Assembly: GCA_023935145.1 (NCBI GenBank)
Contig: CM043705.1
Location: 57,444,084 to 57,508,083 of the forward strand
Source: Bretschneidera sinensis
Lineage: Eukaryota > Streptophyta > Magnoliopsida > Brassicales > Akaniaceae
Length of the DNA stretch: 64,000 nucleotides
Reading direction: 5' to 3'
Under the pieces are notes generated by a model. The model ran no database searches, was not told the DNA's origin, and saw only the letters and a program-made list of their open reading frames with translations. This document shows positions 36,275-49,100 of the stretch, one piece after another (positions within the stretch are counted from its first letter, which is position 1; the number at the start of each line of letters is the position of its first letter). Both the position numbers and the translations under genes were made by a program.

Positions 36275-39200
36275 TTAAGATGCTTCCCAGACCTTGTAGT
36301 CCCTTCCTTCGATAGCTGAAGACCATCTTTGGGTCCCACTTGGAGGTTCATAATGCCCCGGTCCAATCTTCACCGCAATTTTTTCTTCAATGATGGCCGC
36401 ATATACATCTTGTTCTGCCTTGGTAATTTTAACCTAAAAGAGGCAATTAAACAAATGAAGTCAATGTTTTGATTCTTATTATTCATTCATAATTAACTTT
36501 GACTCTGGCCATCTACAGTGATAGCCTCCAATTAGAATGACACTGGTTTTGGTTCCAAATACTGATTGACCAAGCAAGACAGTTGATTTAGGATCAGTTA
36601 ATTGGACGTTCTCCAATTCTTTGGATCCAAACAATGAAGAATCTGAAATTTTCAAATTTTATTTTACATATATTTCCCTAAATTTTTCTTCCTTTTCTTA
36701 TATCAAAAGCCATTTGGACTTACATAAAAAGGGCCCTTAGATTGTTTTAGTTCTTATGCTTATTATGCAAAAGAATACCAGAAACAAAGTTATTTTTCTT
36801 TGGAAAATTTTGCACATATTTGTTAACATATGAAGCCAATGCTTTGATACTTACAGTACTACGACATTGGATTTTGTTTCGGTTTCTGAGAGAGATCAGA
36901 GCTGCAATTTCAGATCGATAATGAGAAAAGAGGTGGTCATAGAACACTGCTGGTGTTCCCGGATGAGTCAAAATGTAAGCATATCCTTGCATTTCCTTTC
37001 CACCAGGAAATCTCCAATGACCCTTCACCAAAACATAGAAGGAAAAATATATAAGTTTTAAATACTCTTACAATATCAAACTGTGACAACAGCAGCATAA
37101 AAGGGTCTAAAATCATTTTTTCTCCCTCCTAGAAGTTCTAGGGTCCCTTTTGCACTCTCTCACCAAAGGCACAGTCATAGAAAAGCCCACTTTAGCAGGT
37201 AATTAATTGCTTGAAAAAAATTTAAAAATGGGCAAGGATCTTGTATACTTAGGGCACCATATTAAGCACTGGGTTCCCTGAAAGTCTCCTGAAACTAAAA
37301 GAGAACTTCTAACTTTCAGAACCAAGTTGAGAAGCAAAAATAAGCCCTAACATATCCGTTAAACCTCATTTCACTTCTATTAGTTTGATGATTTTTTTAC
37401 TTCGCATATGGTATAGCTTGATTCAGTTACTTCGGTTCAGGAAGAAAGAAAGAGAAGATAATGACAGAATGCTGAAATCATGTGTATGAAGTGCAAACCT
37501 GGGTAGAGCCAGTGTCATGATTCTCAATAAATGTAACAGCGCGAGAAGGCCACCATCCAACAACCCCAGGAGGCTTGCCTTTCTGATCTGATAATCGCCA
37601 ATATTCACATCTTTCCAGTGCCTACATGAAATCAGTCTGTTTTGTGAATATAATATCCTACACCTCATCAAAAAATATCCTATGCCTCATCATCGCAGAA
37701 AAGAAAATTAAAAAAAAGAAAGGAATGGAGAAAAAATGTTCAATGAAGAACATAGTAGCCAAATCAAAAGAATATTGCAAGGCAACAATTATTTTCTCTT
37801 TCTGCTTGGCACTCCTCTGAACATTTATGCCATTACTAGAGGGTTGAAAAGGTCAGACTAGCCATATTTACCGCTTCTTATTCTTTTCAAAGGGGGCAAT
37901 AAAAAGAAATAAAGATATTTAAAACTGTTGGAAATATATCTATCTATTGTAAGGGGATATAATTGTATTATTACTCTATCTTAAACTAGTATAAATATGG
38001 AAGTCTAATACTAGATCCCACAACTTTTCCTTCGCTTTTTTTTATATAAAAAAAAAACTTTTTCTTTGCTTTTCTCTCTTTGTTAACATGGTATCGTAGC
38101 TAAATAGAGATCCACCCTAAAAAAGCCTTCACACCAAAAAAAAAAAAAAAAAAGCAGAAATTTAAAAAAAAAAAAAATCTGCATACAATCACTCAACACA
38201 GCCACCATATTTAGAATCATGAGCCAAAGACCGGCCGATCTCTGTGATCGTCGCCGCTGCCAGAGCCTCCACACGCAGTAGCCGGAACTGGCCATCGCCA
38301 GATTCCGCCCATTTTTGTTGGTTTTGCTCGCGAGCCGCCAATCTACCAATCCGTGTGATCAGTTTCTCCATCGCAGCCGCCTCTTTTCAAAAAATAATTC
38401 TTCCAGGTTCTACCCCTCTAGTTTGCCTCTCCCTAGTTGTTCACTGAATGGAATTTTGTTTACTTCTATAATTCGAAGCCTATGACTTTTCATTAAGTTT
38501 TCATATTCCCTTTACCCTTTTTTGTTTTGTTACTGTGGCCATTCCTTAGTGTTTTTTTTGGGACAGCAATGTCAAAACAAAGTGTAGTCTCCCAAAGTAG
38601 TAATGGTGGGGCAACAAGTCAGAGTACCAACCCTAATGATCACCACACTCTTCAAATTACTTCTACAAAGTTGGATGGCCAAAATTACCTAGCCTGGTCA
38701 CGATCAGCTAAGTTGTTTATTAAGGGCAGAGGAAAGATGGGTTACCTAGATGGTAGAATTGTTGCATCACATGTTGAGGACCCAAACTTTGATAAGTGGG
38801 AATCAGAAAATTGTAAGGTAATGTCGTGGTTACTTAACTCTATGGAGTCTGATATTGTCTGTGGATTTATATTACTAGATACTGCCAAAGAAATCTAGGA
38901 TGTGGTATCACAGACTTATTTGAAGATGGGTAATGTTGCTCAAGTTTAAGAATTGAAGCATCGAATCCATACAACTACACAGGAGGAGTATGGTAGTGTT
39001 GCTGCATACTTCAACAAACTCTGAAGACTGGTAGGAATTAGACCATTATCAGGATCTTTGAATGGAATTTGAGAATAATACCAAAAAAAACTTCAGAGTC
39101 TGATAAATCAGGAACAGGTGTTTGAGTTTTTAGCTGGTTTGAGACCTGAGATTGATCATATCTGAGTTCAAATTCTCGGAAATGAGCCATTATCTTCCAT

Positions 39201-42200
39201 TAAGAATGTGTTAGTGATGCAGAATAGGAAAAACAATATTTATTATTTTGGGATTATGTTGTAATGACAATATTCTTGGAGATGATATTTTAGGAAACTT
39301 AGATTTAAGAATTTATTAGGATTCGATTTCCTTTCTTATTTAAATAATGTTTGGTTCCTATATAAGAACACTAATATTAGGATTGTAGATTCATACTGGA
39401 TTATGGAATAAACTTCTAGTTTTGTTATGTCTTCTCCCTCTTGTTTCTCTGTTCTTCTTGGTCTGTTCTCCTTTTTGTCTGTCTATCTTCTGTCTTATCT
39501 ATTTTCTCTCGGTCTAATATCTTTTGTTTCTCCCCTTTCTTAATCTGCCTCTCTTGCTACTTATTTGTCTTACATCAGTTTTCGGGCTGTTAGGGTGTGA
39601 TGCTTCAAACAGTCCCATGGGAGACATCTGCCTTGGTCTCCACCTCTCGAGAAAAAGAGAGATTGTCATCTAGTACTAGACTGATAGCTCCAACAGATGA
39701 TAAAGACAAAATCTTTTGTGATCATTGCAATAGATATCGACATACCCAAGAGATTTGGTGGAGACTTCATGGTCAACCAGTTCAACAGGGTAAGGGTGGA
39801 GGTCGCACTAATAATTCTAATGGTAGAAACACCACTATGGGCTCTCGACCTTCACATGCTCATTACACCACGACGGTCAATCCCGACCCTTCTACTATAG
39901 CTTCTCCTTGTAATGAGCTTCCTGCTGGAATCTGAGTCAGGATGAACTTCACTTATGTCTAAATAGGAGACACCTACTACAGCCTCTTCTTCCTTTGCTC
40001 ATTCAGGTAACCATGCTATAGCCCTCAATGCTTCCTCTAATCCCACTTCTAGTCCTCTGATCATTGATTCAAGGGCAACGGATCATATGACTGGTAAGTC
40101 CATTTTATTTTCTTCATATCGTACTCGTTATGGTCAAGATAAAGTAAGTGTCGCTGATGGTCCTTTTTCTTCCATTTCTGGAAAGGATTCTATAGTTGTA
40201 ACCCCTGAATTATCACTGTCTTCTGTACTTCATGTCACTGATTTTACTACCAATCTCTTATCAGTTAGTAGTCTTACCAAGTTTCTTAATTGTTGCGTAA
40301 CCTTTATTCCCTTTTATTTTATCTTCCAGGACTTGGTAATGGGAAAGATGATTGGTAGTGGTAAAATGAGAGATGGTCTCTACTATCTTGACTCCAAAAT
40401 TTTATAATTGTTCAAGACTAAACAAGCACATCAATCCACCGGTAGTGCAAGTTCCACCAATCAAGCTTGGCTTTGGCATAGACGCATAGGACATCCATCT
40501 TTTTTCTTTTCAAACGTTTTTTCCCTTCCATATTTGGTAATCTAGATGTTTCTCAGTTTAATTGTGAGAATTGTGAACTTGCTAAACATCATCATGTTCC
40601 CTTTCCTTTAAGTAATAATATAAGTTCAACTCTATCTTCTATTATACATTCTGATGGGGTCCTTCTCGCATAACTACTGATGGTTTGTTACATTCATTGA
40701 TGATTTTCCCGCACCACCTAGGTATACTTATTGAAAACAAAAGGTGATGTTTTTACTTGCTTTAAAAAAAATTCATTGCATGATTCAAACTCAATTTAGT
40801 GTAATTCTTAAAGTTCTTCGATCCGATAATGGTCATGAGTATATCACTAGTGATCTATCTTTATATTTGAATGAAAATGGCATCCTTCATTAAACCACTT
40901 ATGTTGATACCCCGTAGCAAAATGTGGTCGTTGAGAGGAAAAATTGCCACTTACTTGAGGCAGCACGTTCCATTACGTTCCAAATGAATGTTCCCAAATG
41001 TTATTGGGGGACATTGTGTTAACAACAGCCTGCTTGATAAACCGTTTTCGATCTAGAGTTCTGAATTTCAAGACCCCCATCGACGTGTTATCCCTTCCTT
41101 CGTATTCCACCTAGGCTCTTTCGGTGCACCTGCTTTGTGCATGTTCATGGTCACACTCATGGTAAGTTGGATCCGCAGGCTCTCAAGTGTGTATTTTTGA
41201 GTTATGTTCCATCACAAAGAAGGTACAAGTGCGTTCATCCCCCCTCTAGTAAACGTTTTGTTTCTTTGCATGTGTCCTTTTTTGAGTCTCGCCCCTATTA
41301 TGCCCCTTCTGAGCTTCTCTTCAGGGGAAGCATATTAGTGAAGAGTAGTCTTCATTTGTCTTTCCTTTTGAAATTCAGGTGTCCCCATTTGAACTCCACG
41401 AGCGAGAGGCTAGTAGAAATCCAACTTGTTGTAGTGATCTAGCTTTTGCCAAGGAAGATTTACCTACTATAAGTACAGATACCGAGAGCAAACCTTTACG
41501 GGTCTACTATAGATAAGACCGTCTCTTCCATGTCAATCATCTTCTTGGAACCAAGTAAATCCCTTGATCTTGATGCTCCTATTGCTCTTCATAAAGGTGT
41601 TAGAAGATGTACTCAACATCCTATCACTAATTTTGTCTCATTTTCTCATCTCTCACCATCCTATCGTACCTTTGTATCCCAGTCTGTTTCTATTCCAAAA
41701 ACCTTACAGGGTGCACTAAGCGATTCCAAGTGGAAGGAGGTCATGTCTGAGGAAATGAAAGCTCTTTAGAAAAATAAAACATGGGACTTAGTTGCCTTAC
41801 TAAAGGGCAAGAAGATAGTAGGTTGCAAATCGGTGTTTACAGTTAAACATAAGACATATGGATCGGTGGAGCGCTACAAAGCTAGACTAGTAGCCAAAGG
41901 GTCTTACATATGAGATTGATTACCAAGAAACATTTGCTCTAGCGGCCAAGATGAATTCCATTTGGGTTTTACTCTCCTTGGCTACAAATTTTGGATTGCC
42001 ACTATTTTAGTTAGATGTGAAGAATGCCTTCTTGCATGGAGATCTAGAGGAAGAACTCTACATGGATTTTCCTCCATGAGTGGATGCTAATATTGGCTCA
42101 GGGAAAGTGTGCCAGTTAAAAAAATCCTTATATGGACTAAAACAATCACCGAGAGCTTGGTTTGGTTGTTGTTCCCGAGCTATGCTAAATTATGGCTATC

Positions 42201-45200
42201 AACGAAGTCAAAATCTTGTTCATCAAACACTCATATCTAGGGAAAGTTAGTGCCCTAATTATTTATGTTGATGACATTGTAGTAACAGGTGATGATGACG
42301 TGGAGATACAAAAACTTAAGGGGTACTTAGCTAAAGAGTTTGAGATGAAGGATTTGGGGAACCTAAAATATTTCTTAGGTATTGAGGTTGCCAGATCACG
42401 AAAATACATTCTAGATCTTCTTAAAGGAACAAGAATGCTTGGATGCAAACCTGTGAGTACTCCAATTGATCCAAATTTGCGTTTGGTGGAAGGCAATAAT
42501 GGTGTCCCTACAGATAAGGGGATATTAGAGGCAGTGTTTTCAGAGGCGAATGCGTTGGGCGAGACGTTGGGGTGTAAGCCTCGAGGCGTTGGGCGAGACA
42601 TTGGGGCGTAAGCCCCGAAACGTTGGGGTGTAAATCTTTTGAATACATTGGGGTGTTTCAAAATTTTAATAAATAATATTAATTAATTAATTAGAATAAT
42701 AAAAACAAAAACAAAAATAATTTAAATTTTAATTAATTAATTTTTATCAAAGTTTAATACTTTACTAACTCTCTATAGTGTGATAATTATAATTTTATAA
42801 ATATTAATATATATTTATATATAAATTATATGAAGCATAACTTATATTTCTATATTGTTGTAACTTGTAAGTGATTAAATAAATAGTTTGTAATTATTAT
42901 TAAACTAAATAACATGTATTATATATTTATGAAGTGTAATAATGTCACAACAAGAACACTAGTTTAGTGGTTAAGGCCTATGACACTCACATTAGGTCAT
43001 GGGTTCGAATCTTTAACTTACATTTTTTTCCTAAATTTTAAGCCTTTAAAAAAACATCAAGAGGCCTAATTTTTGCGCCCCGAGCGTACACCCCAAGCAA
43101 AAAAACGAATTCCCCGTGAAAGAAACGCCTAACTTCAGGTGCGCCCCGGGCAATTCCCAAGAACGCCCATGAAAACACTAATCAAAGGTTAGTAGGAAAG
43201 CTGATTTACCTATCTTATACTCACCCTGACATTGCCTATGCAGTAGGAATAGTGAGCCAATTTATGCATGCTCCAATGGAGTCCCACATGGAGGTTGTTT
43301 ACCGAATTCTCCAATATTTGAAGACTACCCCTGGGAAAGGTATATTATTCTCTAGAAATGATCATATGCGAGTTGAGTCCTACACTGATGCTGGCTGGGC
43401 AGGATCTAAGAAGATCTACCTCCAAATATCTTACCCTAGTGGGGGGTAATTTGGTAACCTAGAGGAGCAAAAAGCAATTAGTGGTATCTAGGTCAAGTGC
43501 AGAGGTAGAATATCGAGCTATGGTGCAGGGTATTTGGGAGCTACTTTGGCTACGATTGTTGCTACAAGAAATCAAAGTGGAGGTTGACAAACCTTTGAGG
43601 TTATACTGCGACAACAAAGCTGCAATAAATATTGCTCACAACCCGGTTCAACATGATCGAACCAAACATATTGAAATAGATAGATATTAATTAGAGAGAA
43701 GTTAAATGCTTGTTTAATTTGCATTCCTTTTGTGAAGACTGGAGAGCAACTTGTTGATGTCTTAACTAAGGGAGTTGCAAACCCATTATTTCAAGATGTA
43801 ATAGGTAAGTTGGGCATGTGTGATATTTATGCACCAACTTGAGAGGGAGTGTTGGAAATATATCTATCGATTGTAAAGGGATATAATTGTATTTTTACTT
43901 CTTAAACTAATATAAATATGGGAGTCTAATACTAGATCCCACAACTTTTCCTTCACTTTTCTCTATTTGTTAACAAAAACTTAAATGCATTTCATCACTA
44001 TTCAGAATTACTGAGTGTTTCCCAAATGGTTCCCAAAAAAAATTCAAATCCAGAAATTAGAAGTGGTTAAACAATATGACTAAGTTACGAAAAGACTAAC
44101 TGATTATAAACATAAAGAAAGGTTGCTTGATTTGTAACAGTCATCAGAAATTCTGGCAAAGTGCTCAATAAAACTGTGTTATCACTGATTCATATGCAGC
44201 TCCACTTCCACGAGAACAACCACAAAGAATGAGAGTAACTAGCCTTTGTTTGTTTCAGCTTATTTCACAATAAGAATCACATTAAGCACTTACTTACCCC
44301 ATACACTATATCAGCTTAAAGCATCATCAATTAAAGCACCTAATTATAATTTTAAATCGAAAATAAGCAAAACCATATGATTATATAGTTTCACCTAACA
44401 CATGGTTGGAGATACATAAATGCAAAAGGAGAAGAAAAAAATACAATTCCTTATGCATATATATCCAAACACTTGATGCTACAATCTAAATTGAATGCTC
44501 ACCGCATGAAGAATCCCTTTCGTCGTGACATCAAATGCACCAGCAGTTCCGTTGGTTGCATTGATCCAGTCAATAATTCTCTGTCGATGCGCATCTTGAT
44601 TGTGATCCATTTCACCATATGTGTAACTGAGGGAATCCCAATACTCACCTACAGCAAAGTAAGGTTCGCTTGCATCCAAGTAGTCCTTGACATAACCACC
44701 CCAAAATCCTCTAACAAAATCAAGCCTCCATCCATCATATCCAATTTCTTTTCTGCAGGTCACACAATACCCGCAAAACATTACAACTTCCAATATGATA
44801 TCATTCAGAGAAACGAAATTGAAAAATGAGGCAGAGAGACATACAGGAAATGAAGCAGAGCTCTTCATAAAAATTTAGAAGCATATAAGCATAACCGACA
44901 TCAAAACATGATGAGGTAAGAAATACAAATATAAAAAATACACAAGACATGTCGAACTCATGGTTATTTGTTGCTATCATAGTTCCACTTCCGAAAATAA
45001 AATTTCAGACAGCATAAATCTGCTTACCAGAAAAGCCAAAATAGGAAGAACTGAAAAAGGTTAACATAGACTCAAACAAACTAAACATATATTTCCAGGC
45101 ACATCCACCCCCACCCCACAAAACTAAAGAAGAAAGAGAAAAACTATGAAATCTGTAGTTAATATAACTGGTAATGAAGCATCAGAGGATACACCATAAT

Positions 45201-46077
45201 TTCTCAAACATCCCAGTGCTTCCAACCTCATGATACACCACTGGGAATTACACCCCATAGTTATCAGAATCGGACAAGAATTGACTGAACCAGTTAATGC
45301 AATAGACCAACCACTTATCTGGTCCTGTAAATACGATAGACTGGATGAGCTAGAGAATGGATCAAACTCTGATAAGACCTAACTGCAAGATTTTGTGCTA
45401 AACCCTTCAGAAGCACTAAAGAAAAATCAGACCACTTCACATGTGCATGGGAAGTCAGCAGCAAATACACAAAAATCTAGGGTATACAATGCAAGTGACC
45501 AGAGCTAAAAGGAACAAAAAACAGTTATGCATCATTTCTCCAACTGATTTGAAACATAAAATTGAGTATATTTTTGTAAGGATGTTCACAATGCAAGGCA
45601 ATTGTGACAAACTACCTTTGAGCTCAACAAATAACCACGAATGTTCTCATGAAAACACCAGAAGATTCAGAAAATGGTGCTAATTCTATAAGAACTGGTT
45701 TTGATACTGACTCTTAAACATCTCTCAGAAAAGTTTAGACTTTAGATACACCCTTTGGAAGTACCAGTCTAAATCAACTTAGCTTATCATTGTGCAATAA
45801 TTTAAGCCTGTCCTGCTGCTTAATGACCTAAAAGAAAAGCGAAATGGAGCCCCACCATTACATAAAAGAGAATGGCATGTGTAGGATGGACATTTTAGCA
45901 TATTGCAATCAACACTAGTGGTTGATCAACAAGATGGTAGATGATTAAAGTAATCTTATACACCATCTCTAGGTATATGTGGGTCATAAGGATAAGCATC
46001 AAGCACCTTAGTTCTAGTTTCCCAGCATTTTGAAAATTAATATCATGAAAATAACAAAACAGAATTATGCCCCCAAT

Positions 46078-46115
<38 letters not shown>

Positions 46116-49100
46116 CAATATGTCAGTCTACTAAGGAACAATCAGGATTCATATTCGGCTAATACCATATCAAAAGGAAATGCAGAGGAGCCCAAGAATA
46201 AAAAAGAAAAGAAAAAGAGAAAGAGAGATACTAAAAGGAAATCAAACCCTTAAAGAAATCATTAGAAACAAAAGGAAATGTCCAGAGTATTAACCTCAGC
46301 CAGCATAACCATTCTTTGAGATCCTTCCTCACAAACTCTTGAGAATGATCAATGTTTGGAGCAGCATGGAAATTATCTCCACTACTCTTGTTGCCCCTAC
46401 CCTGTATGACAGAAACAATGGTGTTTTATACATTCCAGAACATCAATACAGTATAGGCATTTATATCTCCACCTAGAAAATCATACATCTCTAATTCAGA
46501 AATAGAAAAATTTCGTAAAATATGCAAAGTTACTTTATTTTCAGCACAAAAACAATTGATATCCACAGTTTTTAGATCGTATAAGCACAGAAGATGCTCA
46601 AACAGAGAGGAAGCATAGATATCATCAGGGGGAGACTTCATTTAGTGAAAATAAGGATAGAGATCTGTTTCTACTCAATCTACCTACTCGTGAGTCAGTT
46701 GTGTCCACTGGATCAGCCCCATCTGATCTAATTCCAGTCGAACCAGCTCCAGCTGACCCACCTATATCGGCTGAACCATTCCAGCCGGTGTCAACACCCA
46801 CACCCGCCCACACTGGACCCATGACAGAGCATAATGAACGTCATGACTCTATGCAATTTGTGCAGGTTTATTCAAGGAGAAGAGACTCGGATCCTAATCC
46901 CATGGAAGTCCAAGCTTCAACTCCTAATCCTGAGAATGAGGTAAATACAATTTCTGACCAATCTCAATTAACACCAAACCATGATCTCCCAATTGTTATT
47001 AGAAAAGGCACAAGAGAATGCACAAAACACTCATTGTATCCTTTGGCAAAAATCGTCTCTTTTGAGAAATTCTCACCCTCACGTAGGACCTTTCTAGTCA
47101 GTCTAAACTCTATTCATATTCCTGATACTTTATCTGAGGCATTATCTAATGATAATTGGAGAAATGTCATGAGTGAAGAAATGCAGGCACTAGAGCAGAA
47201 CCGGACGTGGTAAGTGGGTGTTTACCATAAAATACAAGTCAGATGGCTCTCTTGAAAGATACAAAGCTAGACTCGTGGCGAAAGGATACACGCAGACCTA
47301 TGGTGTGGACTATCAATAGACATTTGCTCCAGTAGCTAAGATGAACACAATGAGAGTTTTGTTGTCATTGGCTGCTAATTTCAACTGGTATTTGGAACAA
47401 TTTGATGTAAAAAATGCCTTTCTTCACGACGAATTAGAAGAGGGGATAATCATGGACATTCCTCCAGGATATAAGCAGCAACTGAGAGGCAACAAAGTAT
47501 GCAAGCTAGGAATGCGCTCTACGACCTAAAACAATCTCCACGAGCTTGGTTCGGAAGATTCATCAAAGTGATGCTAGCCACCGGATACAAGCAAAGTCAG
47601 GGAGATCATACACTCTTCATAAAACACTCGGATGCAGGGGGAGTAACGACCCTTTTGATGTACATCGATGACATAATAGTCACAGGAAACAATGAAAAGG
47701 AGAAGGAAGCTCTACAAAGATGTCTTGTCAGTGAATTTGAAATAAAAGAACTTGGGAGGTTGAAATACTTTCTAGGAATTGAAGTAGCTCATTCTAGAGA
47801 ATGAATCTTTATCTCACAACAAAAATATGTGACTGATCTCCTTAAGGAAACAGGAAAGTCGGCATGTAAACCAATTTCCACACCGATTGAACAAAATCAT
47901 AGACTTGGAGAAACAAAAGATGATCCAGCCGTGGACAAGGAGAGGTACCGGAGACTGGTTAGGAAGCTCATATACCTTGCCCACACATGGCCAAACATTA
48001 TTTATCCCGTGAGTGTTGTTAGCCAATTTATGCACAGCCCGAGAGAAGTTCATCTACAAGCTGTCCATCGTATACTACATTACTTAAAGGCTAATCCAAG
48101 ACAAGGGATTCTATTTAGAAGAAACACGGTGTTAGTCCTTGAGACGTATACAGATGCTGACTATACAGGTACACCGGTTGATAAAAGGTCCATGACAGGC
48201 TATTGCACTTTCCTAGGAGGCAATCTTGTAACATGGAGGAGTAAAAAGCAAAATGTAGTGGCAAGATCAAGTGCTGAAGCAGAGTTTAGTGCGATGGTAC
48301 AAGGAGTTTGTGAATTACTGTGGCTCAAAATAATTCTGGAAGACTTGAAAGATTAAGTGGGATGGACCTATTAGGCTATTTTGTGACAACAAGTCGGCTA
48401 TCAACATCGCTCATAATCCTGTTCAGCAGGACCAGACAAAGTATATTGAGGTAGATAGACATTTCATAAAAGAGAAGCTAGACAGCGGACTAATCTGCAC
48501 ACCGTACGTCCCAACAAACAATCAACTTGCTGATGTACTTACAAAAGGACTGAACAGTGAAGCATTCCAACGACTTATATGCAAGCTGAGAATGAAGGAT
48601 GCATATTCACCAGCTTGAAGGGGGTGTTGAGAGTCCTAATTAAGTTTATGTTGAGAGTCCTAATAAGGTTGTTGAGAGTCCTAATTAGGTTTCCTATTAT
48701 GTGTCATAGTAAGTTTCCTAAATCTTATCTATTTTATATCTATCTTCTCTAACTATGTCTCTTAGTCCAATTAGGTTTGATATTCATAAGTCTATATATA
48801 TGACTGTTGAATTGTATTAAGAAAATCAATAATACATAGTTCTTTTCAATTTTTTTTGTTAACAAATATCAAGCCTAGTAACAGTCAAATAATTCAATTT
48901 TTCAACTAAACGCATATATTGCCGATCAAATAATAAATCACCTTGATCAACTGAAAGTTTTGTGTTGGGATCCACAGGACTATCTATACACTTACACTCT
49001 AACATTCCAGTATCAGCTAACAAATCAAGAACATATTTATGCTGAGATAAAGAAACAGTGTGACGAGATCTAACAATCTCGATACCCAAGAAGTATCTCA

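Larger units (their letters stand above)
37926..43975 (+). mobile_element. Copia-1: complete but dead Copia element in AMY3 intron 10
   Basis: Two short LTRs (37926-38088 and 43850-43975; TGTTGG...TTAACA) with a perfect target duplication AAAAC at 37921-37925 and 43976-43980. The order is Copia-type: gag N-terminus (38569-38898, with [20 protein letters not shown]), zinc knuckle near 39717 (CDHCNRYRH), protease near 40065 ([10 protein letters not shown], where DSGA is usual), integrase (about 40430-41140), reverse transcriptase (41530-42520, with [11 protein letters not shown]) and RNase H (43190-43810, with [12 protein letters not shown]). Many stops and frameshifts, a solo-LTR-like insert and a hAT-like MITE break it. 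It is antisense to AMY3. Confidence 0.95.

Noticed and set aside
42960..43011. A true tRNA gene
   Set aside because: A and B boxes are present, but the flanking sequence gives no acceptor stem or full cloverleaf, so it is listed as SINE-like only.
46701..47213. 170-residue plus-strand open frame in AMY3 intron 8
   Set aside because: It is the proline-rich linker and start of Copia-2 reverse transcriptase ([11 protein letters not shown]), not a separate gene.
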